Assembly (NCBI GenBank): GCA_965601975.1
Contig: OZ271856.1
Coordinates: forward strand, 1,798,001 to 1,862,000
Origin: JANQIO01 sp965601975
GTDB taxonomy: Bacteria > Pseudomonadota > Gammaproteobacteria > Pseudomonadales > Halieaceae
DNA: 64,000 bases
Direction: 5' to 3'
The number at the start of each line of letters is the position of its first letter. Position 1 is the first letter of the stretch. Below the pieces are notes generated by a model that was not told the DNA's origin, did not search any database, and saw only the letters and a program-made list of their open reading frames with translations. Below are positions 59,784 through 64,000 of this stretch, in pieces. A program made the translations under genes and the position numbers.

Positions 59784-61808
59784 TTGACTCCAGTGAAGCG
59801 TCTCGCCGACCGCACGGTTGGCGGCATTATCAGTGGCGCGGTCATCGCCGTGGAGAAGATGATCGAGCTGCCGCGCAACATCAAGCAGGCGCTGCTGCTG
59901 GTCCTGGATATTGCCTTTGTCGGCGCGGCCCTGTGGTCCGCGCGCGCCCTGCGCTATTGGCAGACCGATGTGGTGCCGCTGCCCATCGGCTCGGTCGAGA
60001 TTGCCATCGCCAGCATCACCATGGTGGCCAGCGCCATCATTTTCCTGCGCCTTGGCCTGTACCGGGCGGTCATCCGCTTCATGGGTCACCAGGCGGTGTG
60101 GGCGATCATCCGCGGCGTTACGCTGTCGACCATGGTGCTCGGCGCCTGCATTTTCTTCCTGCAACCGGCGCCGCTCAGCGTGCCGCGTTCGCTGCCCTTT
60201 ATTTACTGGGGCATGCTGCTGGTGCTGGTGGGCGGCACCCGCATGCTGGTGCGGGCCTACTACCAGGACAAGCTCTACTCCAGCTGCCAGAAAGTCATTA
60301 TCTACGGCGCCGGCGAATCCGGCCGCCAGCTGCTCACTGCGTTGAATCACGGTGACCAGTTCCGCGCGGTCTACTTTGTCGACGACGATACCAACATGCA
60401 GCGCAGCGTCATCAACGGCGTGCAGGTGGAGAGCCCCGACCGGCTGCCGACGCTGATCCAGGAGCATGACATTGCCCAGGTGCTGCTGGCGCTGCCCTCG
60501 GTCAGCCCGGAGCGCCGCCGCCGCATCATCAACGACCTGGTGAACCTGCCGGTGTATGTGCGCACGGTACCGAAGTTCGTCGAAATCCTGCAGGGCAAGG
60601 CCAGCGTCTCGGAAATCCAGGATATCGAGCTGGAGGACCTGCTGGGGCGCGACCCGGTGCCGCCTCACCCGGAACTGATCGACCGCTGCATTACCGGCAA
60701 GGTCGTGATGGTCACGGGCGCCGGCGGCTCCATCGGCGCAGAGCTGTGCCGCCAGATCCTGCTGGGGCAGCCGCGCGAATTGGTCCTGCTGGACAGCTCC
60801 GAGTACGCCCTGTACACCATCGAGCGCGAGCTGCGCTCGATGCTGGATGCCGCCGAGGTCGAGTGTGAGATCGTGGCGCTGCTGGGAACCGTGCAGGACC
60901 GGCGCCGCCTGCTGCGCATCTTCCGCACCTTTGCGGTGGAGACGGTTTACCACGCCGCCGCCTACAAGCACGTGCCGCTGGTGGAGTACAACGTGGCCGA
61001 AGGCGTGGCCAACAACGTGTTCGGCACCTGGTATGCCGCCGACGCCGCGGTGGAGGCGGGTGTCGAGACCTTTGTGCTGGTCTCCACCGATAAGGCCGTG
61101 CGTCCCACCAATATCATGGGTGCCTCCAAGCGCTTCGCCGAAATGACCTGCCAGACGCTGGCGGAGACCCAACCGGACACGCGCTTCTGCATGGTGCGCT
61201 TCGGCAACGTGCTGGGGTCCTCCGGCTCGGTGGTACCCCTGTTCCGGGAACAGATTCACGCGGGCGGTCCGCTGACCGTGACGCACCCCGAGGTCACCCG
61301 CTATTTCATGACCATTCCCGAGGCGGCCCAGCTGGTGCTGCAGGCCAGCGCCATGGGTACCGGCGGCGACGTGTTCGTGCTGGACATGGGCGAACCGGTG
61401 AAAATCTTCGACCTGGCCCAGCGCATGGTGCGCTTAAGCGGCTACAGCGTCACCGACGAAGAAAACCCCCACGGCGAGATCGAGATTACCTTCACCGGCC
61501 TGCGCCCGGGCGAGAAGCTCTTCGAGGAATTGCTGCTGGGCGACAATGTCAGCGGCACCGGCCATCCCATGATCATGCGGGCGGAAGAAGAGTACCCGCC
61601 GCTGGAGGCCTTGAAAGCCTGGCTCGACCAGCTCGAAAATCACTGTGACCATATGGACTGCGACGGGATCCGGGACGTACTGGTAGAAGCGGTCAGCGGT
61701 TTCGAAGAGCACGAGGGTATGCACGACCACCTGTGGAAGAAGCAGCAATCCTCGACGGCCCCCTCCAACGTGAAGGAACTGTTTCCGGAACGCTCCGCAG
61801 ACAAGTAA
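59784..61808 (+). CDS. CapD/WbpM-like nucleotide-sugar 4,6-dehydratase
   Basis: 674 residues: four N-terminal membrane segments (about residues 30-145), a Rossmann sensor-like domain (about 165-260, VIIYGAGESGRQLL), then the dehydratase with VMVTGAGGSIGAELCRQILL, AAAYKHVPLVEYN (catalytic Met/Lys-type variant of FlaA1/WbpM) and ASKRFAEM. It makes 4-keto-6-deoxy sugars such as the precursors of QuiNAc or FucNAc. The start is the TTG at 59784, preceded by AGGGGA; an ATG at 59730 is possible. Confidence 0.92.
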   Translation: MTPVKRLADRTVGGIISGAVIAVEKMIELPRNIKQALLLVLDIAFVGAALWSARALRYWQTDVVPLPIGSVEIAIASITMVASAIIFLRLGLYRAVIRFMGHQAVWAIIRGVTLSTMVLGACIFFLQPAPLSVPRSLPFIYWGMLLVLVGGTRMLVRAYYQDKLYSSCQKVIIYGAGESGRQLLTALNHGDQFRAVYFVDDDTNMQRSVINGVQVESPDRLPTLIQEHDIAQVLLALPSVSPERRRRIINDLVNLPVYVRTVPKFVEILQGKASVSEIQDIELEDLLGRDPVPPHPELIDRCITGKVVMVTGAGGSIGAELCRQILLGQPRELVLLDSSEYALYTIERELRSMLDAAEVECEIVALLGTVQDRRRLLRIFRTFAVETVYHAAAYKHVPLVEYNVAEGVANNVFGTWYAADAAVEAGVETFVLVSTDKAVRPTNIMGASKRFAEMTCQTLAETQPDTRFCMVRFGNVLGSSGSVVPLFREQIHAGGPLTVTHPEVTRYFMTIPEAAQLVLQASAMGTGGDVFVLDMGEPVKIFDLAQRMVRLSGYSVTDEENPHGEIEITFTGLRPGEKLFEELLLGDNVSGTGHPMIMRAEEEYPPLEALKAWLDQLENHCDHMDCDGIRDVLVEAVSGFEEHEGMHDHLWKKQQSSTAPSNVKELFPERSADK

Positions 61809-61847
61809 ACTCGCTCCGTTCGGAGCACCATCAGCCAGGAAACAGAC

Positions 61848-62807
61848 ATGGCCCATTACGACGTATTCAATGGCGACGCGGACGGCATCTGCGCGCTGAC
61901 CCAGTTACGCAACGCCCAGCCGGTAGAGAGCACCCTGGTCACCGGCGTCAAACGCGACATCAGCCTGTTGAAACAGGTGGACGCCGCCCCCGGCGACGTG
62001 GTTACCGTGCTGGACGTCTCCCTGGACAAGAACCGGGACGCGCTGGTGGGTGTGCTGGAAGCTGGCGCCAGCGTGTTCTATTGCGACCACCACTTCGCCG
62101 GTGAGATTCCCGAGTCCGAGCACCTCACGGCGCTGATCAACACGGAGCCCGATGTCTGCACCAGCCTGCTGGTCAACGGCCACCTGCAGGGCGCCTTTGT
62201 CGAGTGGGCGGTGGTCGGTACCTTTGGCGACAACCTGTTCGACAGCGCCGAGCGCCTGGCCCGTCCCCTGGGGTTGCCTGCAGACCAGCTTGAGCGGCTC
62301 AAGAACCTGGGGACCTACATCAACTACAACGGCTACGGGTCCAGTCTCGACGATCTGCACTTCGCGCCCGCGGACCTGTATCGCCTGGTGAGCGCCCACG
62401 CCAGCCCGTTCGGCTTCATGGAGGATAGCCGTGACGACTTCGAGCGCCTGGAGACGGGCTTCCGTGACGACATGGCGGCGGCGGCCAGCGTAACCCCGGA
62501 ACAGGCCGAGGACAGCAGCGCAGTGTTCATGTTCCCGAATGAAGCCTGGGCCCGAAGGGTCAGCGGTGTCTACAGCAACGACCTGGCCAACGACAATCCC
62601 GGCCGTGCCCACGCGGTACTGACGGCCAAGGCCAACGGCAACTTCCTGGTGAGCGTTCGCGCGCCGCTCGACAACAAGACCGGCGCCGACGAGTTGTGCA
62701 TGCGTTTCCCCACGGGCGGCGGACGCAAGGCTGCGGCCGGGGTCAACGACTTGCCGGCGGAGATGCTGGGCGATTTCATGGACCAGTTCGCCGCCTTCTA
62801 CCGATAG
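61848..62807 (+). CDS. DHH-type phosphoesterase-like protein
   Basis: 319 residues. The N-terminal half has DVFNGDADGICALTQL and FYCDHHFAGEIP, the metal motifs of DHH proteins, and the C-terminal half ends with the DHHA1-like RFPTGGGRKAAAGVNDLP. Members split phosphodiester bonds in small nucleotides or inorganic polyphosphates; the substrate here is unknown. Between 61808 and the start lies only the 39-base gap. Confidence 0.83.
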   Translation: MAHYDVFNGDADGICALTQLRNAQPVESTLVTGVKRDISLLKQVDAAPGDVVTVLDVSLDKNRDALVGVLEAGASVFYCDHHFAGEIPESEHLTALINTEPDVCTSLLVNGHLQGAFVEWAVVGTFGDNLFDSAERLARPLGLPADQLERLKNLGTYINYNGYGSSLDDLHFAPADLYRLVSAHASPFGFMEDSRDDFERLETGFRDDMAAAASVTPEQAEDSSAVFMFPNEAWARRVSGVYSNDLANDNPGRAHAVLTAKANGNFLVSVRAPLDNKTGADELCMRFPTGGGRKAAAGVNDLPAEMLGDFMDQFAAFYR

Positions 62808-62816
62808 GAGCACCCC

Positions 62817-63293
62817 ATGTACAAGACGCTATTCGCCGTACTGATGCTGTGCCTTGCACCGCTGGCGGCTGCCCAACAGGAGCTGATCGAGCTGGCACGC
62901 CAGGATATTCGCGCCGGCCGCATGGGCATGGTGGCGGGCTCGATGGACCTGACCCCGGAACAGCAGGAAGTGTTCTGGCCGATCTACCGGGCGTACGCGG
63001 ACGAGCAGGAACAGCTGCTGGACCGGCGTATCGCCATGCTCAAGGAATTCGCCACGAGCTGGGACCAGATGGACGAAGCCACCGCCAATTCCATTGCCGA
63101 GCAGTCATTCGGTATTCAACGCACCCGGCTGGAGCGTCGAGAGCGGTACTTCAAGCGGATGTCTGAAGCGCTGGGCCCGGTGCTGGCGGCGCGCTTCCTG
63201 CAGGTAGACGGCCAGATGTCAACCCTGCTGGATTTCGAGATCAACCAGCTGATGCCGCTGATCCAATCAGAGGAGCCCGCGGCGGGGCAATAA
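62817..63293 (+). CDS. Small exported helical protein
   Basis: 158 residues with signal peptide MYKTLFAVLMLCLAPLAAAQ. The mature part is wholly helical and charged (LTPEQQEVFWPIYRAYADEQEQLLDRR, RERYFKRMSEALGPVLAARFLQVD), like the Spy/CpxP type of periplasmic protein, although LTxxQ appears once only. GGAGCACC lies before the ATG, ten bases after the previous stop. Confidence 0.75.
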   Translation: MYKTLFAVLMLCLAPLAAAQQELIELARQDIRAGRMGMVAGSMDLTPEQQEVFWPIYRAYADEQEQLLDRRIAMLKEFATSWDQMDEATANSIAEQSFGIQRTRLERRERYFKRMSEALGPVLAARFLQVDGQMSTLLDFEINQLMPLIQSEEPAAGQ

Positions 63294-63297
63294 AAAT

Positions 63298-63326
63298 GGC
63301 GGGCGCCCAGGGGATCAGCGCCCGCC
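63298..63326. terminator. Hairpin between convergent genes
   Basis: Nine-base arms GGCGGGCGC and GCGCCCGCC around eleven bases, between the exported protein gene and the convergent urcA gene. It has no T-run, but it is symmetrical and can act in both directions. Confidence 0.6.
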
Positions 63327-63344
63327 GATGTGGACCGGAGTGCG

Positions 63345-63656
63345 TCAGCTCCGATGCAGTGCGGTAACCGCCTTGTTACCGACTTCTTCTACCGCGCGGT
63401 CCAGTGCGTTCGCGCGGCACTCACGCTCTTCCAGGCGGCTGTACTCTTCCTCACAAACGTCGTCCGCTGCGCGGCGCAGTCGCTCGTAGAGGGTTTCCTG
63501 GCCTTCGGTTTTCTGAAGATCCAGGTCCGAGTAGCTCACGCGTACCGATTCGTGGGAATCGCTCGGCAGGTTGGCGTGGCTGAGAGTGGACACACCGCTG
63601 AGAACTGCAAAAACAGCAGCGGCAACCAGGGTATTACGGGTGGTGCGTATTTCCAT
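63345..63656 (-). CDS. UrcA family protein
   Basis: 103 residues: signal peptide (ending near LSHA-N), then VRVSYSDLDLQKTEGQETLYERLRRAADDVC and a second cysteine in ERECRANALDRAV, the UrcA pattern with its pair of cysteines. Function is unknown. The ATG at 63656 has GGAG eight bases upstream, which decides the start over the longer frame. Confidence 0.9.
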   Translation of the reverse strand: MEIRTTRNTLVAAAVFAVLSGVSTLSHANLPSDSHESVRVSYSDLDLQKTEGQETLYERLRRAADDVCEEEYSRLEERECRANALDRAVEEVGNKAVTALHRS

Positions 63657-63835
63657 GACAAGACTCCAACTAGATGACCCAAACACAAACAGGCGTTTAG
63701 CCTGTGATCAGTCTGACCCAGTCCGGGTGAGCTTGTTTAGCGATCTGCGATGAGCTGCGGCGCCGCGTCGATAAATTGCAGGCCGCCGATAGAGCGCTCG
63801 ACGAAGTGATTTCTCACGCCGACGAAATGCAGCGA

Positions 63836-64000
63836 CTAGTTGCAGTAAATGATGCTGTTCTCGACGATGCAGGAGTTGATCACTTCAATTACCGCGGTAC
63901 GGAAGCCGGGATCCTCGGCAATGTTCTCCCATTTCACGGTGTCTGCCTGGGCAGGGGCGATTGTCTGCACCAGCAGCGCGCCGGCCAGCATGCCGGCGGC
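63836..64000 (-). CDS. Exported small protein, cut by the window edge
   Basis: The last 55 codons of a leftward gene. The visible part opens in a signal peptide (GMLAGALLVQTIAPAQA), so only a few codons are missing, followed by about 36 mature residues with two cysteines and the end IIYCN. It may be a short protein of the envelope. No family is recognised. The 179 bases between this stop and the urcA start show no other gene. Confidence 0.7.
   Translation of the reverse strand, partial: AAGMLAGALLVQTIAPAQADTVKWENIAEDPGFRTAVIEVINSCIVENSIIYCN

Overview
The window is GC-rich, densely coded chromosome from a gammaproteobacterium, most likely a marine Cellvibrionales/Halieaceae-type organism. That placement is inferred from the run mtaD-ubiG-gph-yciK beside gyrA-serC-pheA-tyrA-aroA-cmk-rpsA, followed by ihfB-lapA-pyrF, and from families such as TIGR04211, DUF1415 and UrcA. 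No database search was possible.

Bases 1-19500 are accessory. They open inside a giant surface protein (over 4,049 residues; its start lies off the left edge). It has about 17 Ig-like (He_PIG type) repeats, two of which are split by inserted domains, then an RHS/YD core and a C-terminal NucA/NucB-like nuclease toxin. An overlapping SUKH-like immunity gene follows. Downstream lie leftovers of further toxin/immunity modules, broken up by two REP-associated tyrosine transposases (RAYT1 and RAYT2) and dense repeats. The repeats fall into three families sharing the head GGGG(T/A)CAG: A (GGGGTCAGAGTAAGATT), B (an AAGGGGTCAGACTCCTT palindrome) and C (GGGGACAGTTTACTTAATT). RAYT1 is bounded by family C and RAYT2 by family B. 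Copies also sit at 21.3 kb and 26.7 kb, and in four genes a repeat supplies the last codons and the stop. A DUF1415 gene, a zinc-ribbon membrane protein with a structured leader, and two small AT-rich immunity-like genes complete the region.

Bases 19500-29600 hold mostly single genes or short operons: a DUF1295 membrane protein, cupin, GNAT, a membrane LytTR regulator, an acyltransferase-3, a divergent HxlR regulator/carboxymuconolactone decarboxylase pair with palindromic operators, an M3 peptidase/DUF1272 pair, pdxJ-ppi, a TIGR04211 SH3 protein and yciB.

Bases 29600-43800 hold the rnm-yciO and scpA-scpB-rluB operons, an envelope group (DUF3313, FadL-like, DUF4136 lipoprotein, beta-barrel), two alpha/beta hydrolases, and the leftward mtaD-ubiG-gph-yciK operon.

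Bases 43900-57800 carry gyrA, serC, pheA, tyrA, aroA, cmk and rpsA (DNA topology, serine and aromatic amino acids, CMP recycling, translation). A reverse-strand M28 peptidase separates these from ihfB-lapA-pyrF and comEA. Bases 57856-61808 are a surface-polysaccharide group (epimerase, WecA-like transferase, CapD/WbpM-like dehydratase). The right end has a DHH-type protein, a small exported protein, an urcA gene and an edge-truncated exported protein.
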